A DNA stretch of 33,659 bases, taken from assembly GCF_002875945.1 (NCBI RefSeq), contig NZ_MCZK01000126.1, positions 1 to 33,659 of the forward strand, written 5' to 3'. Made by a program: the position numbers and the translations under genes. Below are positions 9,087-16,942 of this stretch, in pieces. The DNA is from Vibrio lentus. GTDB taxonomy: Bacteria > Pseudomonadota > Gammaproteobacteria > Enterobacterales > Vibrionaceae. How positions within the stretch are numbered: the first letter of the stretch is position 1; each line of letters starts with the position of its first letter. Below the pieces are notes generated by a model that saw only the letters and a program-made list of their open reading frames with translations, made no database searches and had not been told where the DNA came from.

Positions 9087-11723
9087 ATGTCTGATGTGAA
9101 AATTGAACGGACCCAGAACCTTGAACGAAATCAGTACCGTAAGCCTTTACCAGGTACTCATTTAGAGTATTTCGACGCTTGTGAGGCGATAGAATCGATA
9201 TCTCCGGGCAGCTATAAAACCTTGCCGTATACGTCGCGAGTCTTGGCGGAACAATTGGTAAGGCGCTGTAATCCAGATACCCTTGAAGACAGCTTAAAGC
9301 AGATCATTGAACGCAAGAGCGATCTAGATTTTCCTTGGTATCCTGCACGTGTCGTGTGTCATGACATTCTAGGTCAAACCGCTTTGGTTGATTTAGCTGG
9401 TTTACGGGATGCAATTGCTGACCAAGGTGGCGACCCTGCTAAGGTAAACCCAGTGGTCGAAACTCAATTGATTGTTGATCACTCTTTAGCTGTGGAACAC
9501 GCAGGCTTTGATAGTGAAGCGTTTGATAAAAACCGCGCCATTGAAGAGCGTCGAAACGAAGACCGTTTTCACTTTATTGAATGGTGTAAAACCGCGTTTA
9601 AAAACGTGAGTGTAATTCCTGCGGGTAACGGGATCATGCACCAGATTAACTTGGAGAAAATGTCTCCGGTTATTCAATCTAAAGAAGGCATTGCGTTCCC
9701 AGATACCTGTGTTGGTACAGACAGCCATACACCGCACGTTGATGCTCTGGGCGTTATTGCGATTGGTGTTGGTGGCTTGGAAGCTGAGACGGTGATGTTG
9801 GGTCGTCCTTCTATGATGCGCTTACCGGACATCGTTGGCGTGAAGTTAACGGGTCAAAGACAAGAAGGGATAACCGCAACGGATATTGTGCTTGCGATTA
9901 CTGAGTTCCTTCGCAATCAGAGAGTAGTCTCAAGCTATTTGGAGTTCTTTGGCGAAGGGGCTCGTGCACTGACTATTGGTGACCGCGCAACAATATCTAA
10001 CATGACACCAGAATATGGTGCGACAGCGGGTATGTTCTACATCGATGAACAGACCATTCAATACCTCAAGCTTACAGGGCGAGAGCCTGAACAGGTTGAA
10101 TTGGTAGAGTGTTACGCCAAACAAACCGGACTTTGGGCTGATGACTTAGATTCCGCTCAATACGAACGTGTGCTTGAGTTTGATTTGTCTAAAGTTGAAC
10201 GCAACCTTGCAGGGCCATCCAACCCTCATCGCCGTTTGCCAACCAGCGAACTTGCCAAGCAAGGAATCAGTCAAGCATCTTGGAAAGAGCAGCACGCTGA
10301 GCGATATTCCGACGACCAAATGCCAGATGGTGCCGTGATCATTGCAGCAATTACCTCTTGTACCAATACTAGTAATCCAAGGAATGTGGTCGCCGCTGCA
10401 TTGGTGGCTAAGAAAGCTAATCAGCTTGGATTAGTTCGTAAGCCTTGGGTGAAAACGTCATTCGCTCCAGGCTCAAAAGTCGCCAAGTTATATCTCGAAT
10501 CGGCAGATTTGCTTCCTGAACTTGAACAATTAGGCTTCGGTATCGTCGGCTATGCGTGCACTACCTGTAACGGAATGAGTGGGGCGTTGGATCCTAAAAT
10601 CCAACAAGAGATCATCGACCGCGACCTGTATTCAACCGCTGTGTTATCTGGGAATCGAAATTTCGATGGTCGAATCCATCCTTATGCGAAACAAGCGTTT
10701 TTAGCGTCACCGCCATTGGTGGTTGCTTATGCCTTGGCGGGTACGATTCGCTTTGATATCGAAAAAGACAGCCTAGGTACAGACAATAACGGCAATCCAA
10801 TCCATTTAAGTGATTTGTGGCCAAGTGATGCAGAAATTGATGCGGTTGTCGGTGAGCATGTTAAGCCTCAGCAATTTCAACAAATCTACATCAAGATGTT
10901 CCAGCCAGACGAGGAACAAGTTACTAGTGAGCCGCTTTATGACTGGCGACCTGAAAGTACTTATATTCGCAGGCCACCTTATTGGGAAGGAGCTCTTGCG
11001 GGAGAACGAAGCCTTTCAGGTATGAGGCCGTTAGCGATTCTTGGCGACAACATCACCACGGATCATCTATCGCCTTCAAATGCGATTCTCGCTTCGAGTG
11101 CGGCAGGTGAATACTTGGCGAAAATGGAAGTGCCGGAAGAGGACTTTAACTCTTACGCGACCCATCGAGGCGATCATTTAACCGCGCAGCGAGCAACCTT
11201 TGCCAACCCGAAGCTGTTTAATGAAATGGTGAAAGACGCTGGAGAAATCGTACAAGGTTCATTGGCACGAGTTGAGCCAGAAGGACAGGTTACGCGAATG
11301 TGGGAAGCGATAGAAACCTACATGAACCGTAAACAGCCTTTGATTGTTGTTGCTGGCGCGGATTACGGACAAGGTTCATCACGCGACTGGGCGGCCAAAG
11401 GGGTGCGCTTAGCGGGTGTTGAAGTAATTGTGGCTGAAGGGTTTGAGCGAATCCACAGAACCAACTTAGTCGGTATGGGCGTGTTGCCCCTGCAATTCAA
11501 AGCGGGAACGGATCGAAATACTTTAGAGCTGGACGGCACTGAGCTTTACGACGTGTACGGCGAAATTGAAGCGGGTTCTGATTTGGCTTTAGTGATCACT
11601 CGTAAAAACGGTGAAAAACTTGATGTGCCAGTAACCTGCCGACTAGATACCGCAGACGAAGTGAATGTGTACAGTGCTGGTGGCGTGTTGCAACGTTTCG
11701 CCAAAGACTTTCTCGCCCAGTAG
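9087..11723 (+). CDS. acnD: Fe/S-dependent 2-methylcitrate dehydratase AcnD
   Basis: Dehydrates 2-methylcitrate to methyl-aconitate, replacing PrpD in acnD/prpF-type operons. The 878-residue aconitase-fold protein carries its three 4Fe-4S ligands as Cys425 (SCTNTSNP) and Cys491/Cys494 (ACTTCNGMSG). The swivel domain contains DNITTDHLSPSNAI and the QGSSRDWAAKG loop. It is followed by prpF after only nine bases. Sequence alone cannot easily separate it from housekeeping aconitase A; the pairing with prpF and absence of prpD favour AcnD. The start ATG 9087 lies after a weak GGTGGATG-type site; no better one is visible. Confidence 0.95.
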   Translation: MSDVKIERTQNLERNQYRKPLPGTHLEYFDACEAIESISPGSYKTLPYTSRVLAEQLVRRCNPDTLEDSLKQIIERKSDLDFPWYPARVVCHDILGQTALVDLAGLRDAIADQGGDPAKVNPVVETQLIVDHSLAVEHAGFDSEAFDKNRAIEERRNEDRFHFIEWCKTAFKNVSVIPAGNGIMHQINLEKMSPVIQSKEGIAFPDTCVGTDSHTPHVDALGVIAIGVGGLEAETVMLGRPSMMRLPDIVGVKLTGQRQEGITATDIVLAITEFLRNQRVVSSYLEFFGEGARALTIGDRATISNMTPEYGATAGMFYIDEQTIQYLKLTGREPEQVELVECYAKQTGLWADDLDSAQYERVLEFDLSKVERNLAGPSNPHRRLPTSELAKQGISQASWKEQHAERYSDDQMPDGAVIIAAITSCTNTSNPRNVVAAALVAKKANQLGLVRKPWVKTSFAPGSKVAKLYLESADLLPELEQLGFGIVGYACTTCNGMSGALDPKIQQEIIDRDLYSTAVLSGNRNFDGRIHPYAKQAFLASPPLVVAYALAGTIRFDIEKDSLGTDNNGNPIHLSDLWPSDAEIDAVVGEHVKPQQFQQIYIKMFQPDEEQVTSEPLYDWRPESTYIRRPPYWEGALAGERSLSGMRPLAILGDNITTDHLSPSNAILASSAAGEYLAKMEVPEEDFNSYATHRGDHLTAQRATFANPKLFNEMVKDAGEIVQGSLARVEPEGQVTRMWEAIETYMNRKQPLIVVAGADYGQGSSRDWAAKGVRLAGVEVIVAEGFERIHRTNLVGMGVLPLQFKAGTDRNTLELDGTELYDVYGEIEAGSDLALVITRKNGEKLDVPVTCRLDTADEVNVYSAGGVLQRFAKDFLAQ

Positions 11724-11732
11724 GAGCTTGTG

Positions 11733-12905
11733 ATGAACACTAAACAGATAAAGGTGCCTGCAACCTATATGCGGGGAGGAACGAGTAAAGGTGTCTTCTT
11801 TAGCTTGAATGACTTACCTGATTCAGCGCAAGTTGCTGGAGAAGCGAGAGATGCATTACTTCTGCGAGTCATTGGCAGTCCAGATCCGTATGGCAAGCAA
11901 ACCGATGGTATGGGAGGCGCAACATCCAGTACCAGCAAAACCGTGATTGTTTCGAAGAGCAGTAAAGCCGATCACGATGTTGATTATCTCTTTGGTCAAG
12001 TGGCGATAGACAAGCCGTTTGTCGATTGGAGTGGCAATTGCGGAAATCTCTCTGCAGCGGTTGGTCCATTTGCTATTCATAGTGGCTTAGTCGACTCGAA
12101 TCGCATTCCAGAAAACGGTGTGGTCGAGGTGCGAGTATGGCAAGTGAACATAGAGAAAACCATCATTGTCCACGTGCCTATCGTTAATGGTGAAGTCCAA
12201 GAATTGGGTGATTTTGAACTCGATGGTGTTACTTTCCCAGCAGCTGAAATTCAGGTTGATTTCCTAGACCCAGCAGACGCGAGTGGTTCTATGTTTCCAA
12301 CAGGGAATGTTGTCGATTTCTTAGATGTTCCTGAGCTGGGCTGTATCAAAGCGACGTACATCAACGCTGGAATACCGACTATTTTTGTTGATGCGGAATC
12401 TGTGGGCTATCAAGGCACTGAACTTCAATCGGATATCAACAGTGATGTAAAAGCCTTGGCACTGTTTGAATCCATCCGAGCACATGGCGCAGTTGCAATG
12501 GGGCTTATTGATTCCTTAGAAGAAGCGGAATTACGTCAACACACACCGAAAGTCGCGTTTGTTGCTAACCCCCAAGCGTACCAAGCTTCAAGTGGTAAAT
12601 CGGTATCAGCTGACGACACCGACCTTCTGGTGCGAGCTTTGTCTATGGGGCAACTGCATCACGCCATGATGGGCACAGCTGCGGTCGCCATTGCTTCAGC
12701 GGCGAGTGTTCCGGGTACGTTAGTGAACTTAGCAGCCGGTGAGGGCTCCCGTGATTTTGTGACTTTTGGTCATCCATCAGGAACCTTAAAGGTGGGAGCT
12801 AAAGCTTTGCAGACCGAAAGCGGTTGGAAAATAGAAAGGGCGATAATGAGTCGTAGTGCCCGAGTGATCATGGAAGGTGCCATCCGTGTGCCTTTTCCTA
12901 AGTAA
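11733..12905 (+). CDS. prpF: 2-methylaconitate cis-trans isomerase PrpF
   Basis: Isomerises the methyl-aconitate made by AcnD to the form a general aconitase can hydrate; it is found only with AcnD. The 390 residues match the family. The N-terminal MRGGTSKGVFF motif, DWSGNCGNLSAAVGPFA and the C-terminal GHPSGTLKVGA are hallmark segments of the diaminopimelate-epimerase-like fold. GTG 11730 and ATG 11733 are adjacent; AGGAG at 11722-11726 is correctly spaced only from the ATG. That ribosome site overlaps the acnD stop codon, suggesting tight coupling. Confidence 0.96.
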   Translation: MNTKQIKVPATYMRGGTSKGVFFSLNDLPDSAQVAGEARDALLLRVIGSPDPYGKQTDGMGGATSSTSKTVIVSKSSKADHDVDYLFGQVAIDKPFVDWSGNCGNLSAAVGPFAIHSGLVDSNRIPENGVVEVRVWQVNIEKTIIVHVPIVNGEVQELGDFELDGVTFPAAEIQVDFLDPADASGSMFPTGNVVDFLDVPELGCIKATYINAGIPTIFVDAESVGYQGTELQSDINSDVKALALFESIRAHGAVAMGLIDSLEEAELRQHTPKVAFVANPQAYQASSGKSVSADDTDLLVRALSMGQLHHAMMGTAAVAIASAASVPGTLVNLAAGEGSRDFVTFGHPSGTLKVGAKALQTESGWKIERAIMSRSARVIMEGAIRVPFPK

Positions 12906-13022
12906 AGCGATTGTCGTGAACGGTTGACTATTCACGAACACAACGCTGAGAAAAGAGTGCACCCAAGTGAACGGCCAAAAGCTAGGCGCTTGGAAAAATG
13001 GATAAATCATGGAGGAGGCACT

Positions 13023-14927
13023 ATGTCTGCTACGAATCGAATGACTAGAAAAACAGATTACATCACCGAGTATCAATGGGCGAGGGAAGACCCCAATTCG
13101 TTCTGGGAAACACAATCACAAGCGATAGATTGGTTTGAGTCACCAAAAACGATATTACAAAATGACGATAACGGTATTGAGCGCTGGTTTCCTGATGGGG
13201 TGATGAATACCTGCTGGTTGGCGTTGGATTATCATTGTGAACATGGCCGTGGTGATAAGGTCGCGCTGATTTATGATTCACCGGTCACGGGTATCAAGTC
13301 GTCTTACACTTACAATGAGCTGCGCGAGCAAGTGGCTAAAACCGCTGGTATGTTGGCACAACAGGGTGTAACCAAAGGCGATCGTGTGGTTATCTACATG
13401 CCGATGATTCCTGAAGCTGCAATGGCAATGCTAGCCTGTGCTCGACTCGGTGCGGTGCACTCTGTGGTGTTTGGCGGATTTGCTCCGCATGAGCTTGCAG
13501 TACGAATTGAAGATGCTGAACCTAAAGTGTTGATTACTGCCTCATGTGGTATCGAAATCAACAAAGTTCTACCGTATAAACCGATGGTTGACCGAGCCAT
13601 CATGGACAGCCGTTGGAAGCCTGAAAAAGTCGTAGTGTTCCAAAGAGAGCAATGTCTTGCAGAGTTAAACAATGAGCGTGATTTGCATTGGCAACAAGCC
13701 GTTGCAGGCGCTGAGCCTCATGAGTGTGTGCCTGTTTTGGCAACCGATCCTCTATATATTTTGTATACATCAGGTACGACGGGTAAACCCAAGGGTGTTG
13801 TCCGTGATAATGGCGGCCATGCGGTTGCGATGAAATATTCGATGAACACTATTTATGATATGCCACAAGACGGCGTGTTTTGGGCGGCCTCTGATGTTGG
13901 TTGGGTGGTTGGGCATTCCTATATTGTTTATGCGCCATTGATTCATGGCTGTACGACGATTCTGTTTGAAGGTAAGCCTGTCAGAACGCCAGATCCAGGG
14001 GCATTCTGGCGTGTGTGCGAAGAGTACAAGGTCGATGTGTTGTTTTCCGCGCCAACAGCGTTTAGAGCCATCAAGAAAGAAGATCCCGAAGGCGAGTTAC
14101 TCACCAAGTATGACTTATCATCGCTCAAGTCGATTTTCATGGCGGGAGAGCGTTTAGACCCGCCAACACTAGACTGGGTTGAATCTCACACCAGCAAACC
14201 GGTTATCGACCACTGGTGGCAAACGGAGACGGGTTGGGCTATCTCTGCGAACCCTACAGGACTTGAGTCTTTGCCTGTGAAAGCGGGTTCTTCAACCAAA
14301 CCTGTACCGGGTTATCAAGTTGAGATCCTCAATGAGTTGGGTGAAATCGCACAAACGAATCAACAAGGTTTTGTCGCACTCAAACGACCATTGCCGCCTG
14401 GTTGTTTACCCACGGTATGGCGCAATCATGATCGGTTTGAATCCGGCTATTTGAGTCAGTTCCCGGGCTATTATGTTTCTGGTGACGGTGGTTATCTCGA
14501 TGAAGATGGTTACCTATTTATCATGGGGCGTATTGATGATGTTATTAACGTTGCTGGGCATCGATTGTCTACTGGTGAAATGGAAGAGATCGTGGGTGGT
14601 CACCCTGCGATTGCTGAATGTGCTGTTGTGGGTATTCACGACGACTTGAAAGGACAACTGCCACTCGGTTTGGTCGTGCTAAAAGATGGAGTGAAAGTCG
14701 ATGGCATTGAACTGCAAGCTGAGTTAGTGGGTAAGGTTCGTAACGAGATTGGTGCGGTTGCATGCTTTAAGCAAGCCTTGGTGGTAGAGAGGTTACCTAA
14801 GACACGCTCGGGTAAGATCTTGCGTAGAACCATCCGACAAATCGCAGAAGGCGAGCAGTATGTGGTTCCTTCAACGATTGATGATCCAACAAGCTTAACG
14901 GAAATTGCCGAAAAGCTCGGCAAGTAA
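13023..14927 (+). CDS. prpE: Propionyl-CoA synthetase
   Basis: Activates propionate to propionyl-CoA through an adenylate, feeding PrpC. The 634-residue enzyme belongs to the acetyl-CoA-synthetase class. The P-loop YTSGTTGKPKG is at 248-258, WWQTETGWAI follows at mid-length, and TRSGKILRR contains the acylation-target Lys598. The frame is open back to 12924, but GGAGGAGG at 13011-13018 fixes the start at ATG 13023; the extra upstream residues are not typical of the family. It is the last gene of the prp run. The gap of 117 bases from prpF carries no terminator. Confidence 0.97.
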   Translation: MSATNRMTRKTDYITEYQWAREDPNSFWETQSQAIDWFESPKTILQNDDNGIERWFPDGVMNTCWLALDYHCEHGRGDKVALIYDSPVTGIKSSYTYNELREQVAKTAGMLAQQGVTKGDRVVIYMPMIPEAAMAMLACARLGAVHSVVFGGFAPHELAVRIEDAEPKVLITASCGIEINKVLPYKPMVDRAIMDSRWKPEKVVVFQREQCLAELNNERDLHWQQAVAGAEPHECVPVLATDPLYILYTSGTTGKPKGVVRDNGGHAVAMKYSMNTIYDMPQDGVFWAASDVGWVVGHSYIVYAPLIHGCTTILFEGKPVRTPDPGAFWRVCEEYKVDVLFSAPTAFRAIKKEDPEGELLTKYDLSSLKSIFMAGERLDPPTLDWVESHTSKPVIDHWWQTETGWAISANPTGLESLPVKAGSSTKPVPGYQVEILNELGEIAQTNQQGFVALKRPLPPGCLPTVWRNHDRFESGYLSQFPGYYVSGDGGYLDEDGYLFIMGRIDDVINVAGHRLSTGEMEEIVGGHPAIAECAVVGIHDDLKGQLPLGLVVLKDGVKVDGIELQAELVGKVRNEIGAVACFKQALVVERLPKTRSGKILRRTIRQIAEGEQYVVPSTIDDPTSLTEIAEKLGK

Positions 14928-14987
14928 ACGCTAGGTTGAACCTTGGCTTTGGTGTGGTGGTTTAGATTGAGCTTGCTCTGGATTATT

Positions 14988-15094
14988 GAAGCATAACTCA
15001 GCGTGATGCTTTATCTAAACTCGGCTTTATTCATCTCACCATTCATCGCATTTACTATGACCTCATTATGAAATACGAATAATGAGGTCTTTTT
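14988..15094 (+). promoter_or_regulatory. Promoter/leader copy 1, paralogous to 15681-15787
   Basis: These 107 bases align without a gap to 15681-15787 (64 identical by hand count). The best part is 15014-15037, 22 of 24 identical, reading TCTAAACT-y-GGCTTTATT-y-ATCTC. A dyad AAGCAT/ATGCTT (arms 14989-14994 and 15006-15011) is centred 14 bases before that core. The core lies 58 bases from the following ATG, as it does in the other copy. This is probably a shared promoter and operator; the sigma factor and regulator are unknown. Confidence 0.7.
15059..15094 (+). promoter_or_regulatory. Terminator-like hairpin abutting the start codon and masking the ribosome site
   Basis: GACCTCATTAT (15059-15069) pairs perfectly with ATAATGAGGTC (15079-15089) around a 9-base loop, followed by five T that touch the ATG at 15095. 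The only ribosome site (TGAGG, seven bases from the ATG) is in the 3' arm. The element could be an attenuator, a translational switch, or the terminator of the prp operon; the sequence cannot choose. Confidence 0.8.
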
Positions 15095-15541
15095 ATGCGA
15101 GCTTACTTTTTGTTGATTGCTTTACTTGTTAGTGGCGTTGCGAATGCCAGTATTTCAAAGGATGAAGCGAGTCGGGCACTACTAGAGCCTTTGAGCCATC
15201 CCAAGATATTTAAATGCGTCTCCAAGACAGGTGTCGATTTGTACCAAGCCGTGTTTGATATTGGTGTCGGGTATGATGCTGATCCAATTAACTCTAAGAT
15301 GATCGTCAATTCAAGAAAAGGCCGCTACGAGTATCAAATTTTAGGCGCGGTGAAGTCACAAAGAGCGGGCGAAATCGTGGTGCTGACTCGCCACCAAGGA
15401 GACGGTGTACAAGTCGCCGCTATGATTGATGAGGAAAAAGGCAAGATACTGGGTATAGGTGATAAAAACCATTATCGGGATTGCGGTGTAAGGCCACCCG
15501 TTAGCGCAGCCGAAATGCAGAATTTTTGGTCCAAAGGCTAA
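15095..15541 (+). CDS. Small exported protein of unknown function
   Basis: I do not recognise this family. The 148-residue product has a clear signal peptide: hydrophobic residues 4-15 and a likely cleavage after VANA near residue 18, so it is probably periplasmic. Two cysteines in the mature part (FKCVS and YRDCGV) could form a disulfide. The start is supported because translation must begin here to include the signal peptide, and TGAGG lies seven bases upstream. Expression is probably controlled by the hairpin over that ribosome site. It has its own terminator 38 bases after the stop and is likely monocistronic. Confidence 0.75.
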   Translation: MRAYFLLIALLVSGVANASISKDEASRALLEPLSHPKIFKCVSKTGVDLYQAVFDIGVGYDADPINSKMIVNSRKGRYEYQILGAVKSQRAGEIVVLTRHQGDGVQVAAMIDEEKGKILGIGDKNHYRDCGVRPPVSAAEMQNFWSKG

Positions 15542-15578
15542 GTTGAACTAAAAAGCTATAGAGAGAAGAGTTATTGAG

Positions 15579-15607
15579 GCGACCTTATTGGTCGCTTTTT
15601 GTTTTTT
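15579..15607 (+). terminator. Rho-independent terminator after the small exported protein
   Basis: The stem GCGACC/GGTCGC with a TTATT loop is followed by TTTTTGTTTTTT. Confidence 0.92.
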
Positions 15608-15680
15608 CGTTGTTTCATTTTTGATGGGCAGAGTTCAATCAAGGGATATATGTCATCCTCTAATGATGTGTTGGTTGAAT

Positions 15681-15787
15681 GATACATAGCTGAACATTAT
15701 GTATCGTCTAAACTTGGCTTTATTTATCTCGTTAACGGTTCTATTTAAGATGGCTTCATTCCAAACGAAGAACTAAGCGAGACTCCT
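15681..15787 (+). promoter_or_regulatory. Promoter/leader copy 2, paralogous to 14988-15094
   Basis: The core 15707-15730 differs from copy 1 at only 2 of 24 positions and is the same 58 bases from its ATG. Here the upstream dyad is stronger: GATACATA (15681-15688) and TATGTATC (15698-15705), perfect 8-bp arms with a 9-base spacer. Its centre, like copy 1, is 14 bases before the core. The hairpin found next to the ATG in copy 1 is not conserved here. Confidence 0.7.
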
Positions 15788-16189
15788 ATGACATTCACTA
15801 AACCTTTCCTTTTAGCGACACTGATTGTGACTCTTTCTGGCTGTGCATCTCCTGCAACTGACAACGAAAATGAAAACGCAGCGCGTAATCGTGGTGCGAT
15901 TGGTGGTGCTTTAATAGGAGCGACAGCGGGTGCGCTGACTGGAGACGCAAGCTTGGCCGTTAAGGGCGCTGCGTTAGGTGGTGTGACTGGTGGTGTTGCG
16001 GGTTCTATGAAAGATACGGATGACGCACGAAATGCTCAGCGAACTCAAGTGACGGCAGACGGCTTAGCGCAAGATAATCGTACTGACGCTGAAAAGCGAG
16101 TTGCCGAAGTGGAAGCGGAAATTAAGCTTATTGAACTGGAACAACAGCTTGCTGAACTCAATGAAGAGAAAGAAGACAACGGCGCATAA
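15788..16189 (+). CDS. Glycine-zipper outer-membrane lipoprotein
   Basis: Unknown role; probably an envelope lipoprotein. The signal peptide ends in the lipobox LSGC with the acylated Cys19. Residues ~34-76 are a glycine zipper (GAIGGALIGATAGALTG and GAALGGVTGGVAGS), which can insert in or pack on membranes. Residues ~95-128 are charged and probably a coiled coil (AEVEAEIKLIELEQQLAEL). Ser20 follows the cysteine, so no Asp+2 inner-membrane retention signal is present and outer-membrane sorting is expected. The ribosome site is weak (GCGAG). The gene shares its upstream region with the small exported protein before it, suggesting co-regulation, although the proteins are not obviously homologous. 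Confidence 0.85.
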   Translation: MTFTKPFLLATLIVTLSGCASPATDNENENAARNRGAIGGALIGATAGALTGDASLAVKGAALGGVTGGVAGSMKDTDDARNAQRTQVTADGLAQDNRTDAEKRVAEVEAEIKLIELEQQLAELNEEKEDNGA

Positions 16190-16236
16190 AGCGAGAGCTT
16201 CGATACACGTTTCATCGGTTCAATCCAAATCAAAAC

Positions 16237-16263
16237 AAATGGTCACTCTATGTGGCCATTTTT
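16237..16263 (+). terminator. Rho-independent terminator after the lipoprotein gene
   Basis: AAATGGTCAC pairs with GTGGCCATTT (one U-G wobble) around a short loop, and ends in a T-run. Confidence 0.85.
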
Positions 16264-16378
16264 GCATCTAAAACACGCAGTTCAAACAACGAATTAATTC
16301 AATAACTTGTATAGATACTCACTGCAAGTAAACTAGACTCAGTTTAATTATCAATTGGGTTTGAGAAGCGTACTTGTC

Positions 16379-16858
16379 ATGAATGTCACCTTAAGGGCTG
16401 CAAAGCACACCGATCTAGAGCAACTGAATGAGTTGATGTTTGATCTTCACCACCATCATCATATTGCGTGTCCTGAACATTTTAAAACGGCGGAAGATAT
16501 AGAACAGGAAAAGAGTATTGCACGATACTTAGATGACCCTGAGTGTCTGGTGTATGTGGCATTAAAAGGCGAGCTGATTGTTGGCTTCATCTCGGGACAT
16601 TTTTGTGAGCTTATTTCTACCGTGAGTAAACCGGTTCAGATGGGCAGTGTCGATGAGCTTTTTGTGTTGCCAGAATACCGAAAAGCGGATGTGGCTCAAA
16701 TGTTGTTTAATCGCGTTGAATCTACTTTTGAAGACTATGGTGTCACCCAGGTTTTTGTAGAGGTTTGGGACTTTAATTCACCTGCCAAGGACTTCTATCA
16801 AAAAATGGGGTTCACACCTCACATTCAATGGATGAGAAAGGCTTTGAACAAAACATAG
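16379..16858 (+). CDS. GNAT-family N-acetyltransferase
   Basis: Transfers an acetyl group from acetyl-CoA to an unidentified amine. The 159 residues fit a single GNAT domain. Motif A is VDELFVLPEYRKADVAQML, and the motif B region is VFVEVWDFNSPAKDFYQKMGF. The usual R-x-x-G-x-G/A acetyl-CoA loop reads RKADVA, with Asp in place of the first glycine, so cofactor binding may be altered. A natural run of five histidines occurs near residues 21-25. The frame extends to a TTG at 16355, but ATG 16379, preceded by GAGAAG, gives the standard start. It is probably monocistronic. Confidence 0.88.
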   Translation: MNVTLRAAKHTDLEQLNELMFDLHHHHHIACPEHFKTAEDIEQEKSIARYLDDPECLVYVALKGELIVGFISGHFCELISTVSKPVQMGSVDELFVLPEYRKADVAQMLFNRVESTFEDYGVTQVFVEVWDFNSPAKDFYQKMGFTPHIQWMRKALNKT

Positions 16859-16942
16859 ACAGCGATTTTGTGTGGGTTTGATTACAATAGGCTCGATGCA
16901 TTAGCAGTCTTCTCTTTCTTCTCTTATTTTTAGGTAAATTCG

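Noticed and set aside
12924..13022. 33-residue N-terminal extension of prpE
   Set aside because: A very strong GGAGGAGG site places the start at 13023, and the extension is not typical of PrpE.
11856..13281. Minus-strand ORFs of 66-109 codons across prpF and prpE
   Set aside because: Antisense to well-supported enzymes, with no ribosome site and no family resemblance.
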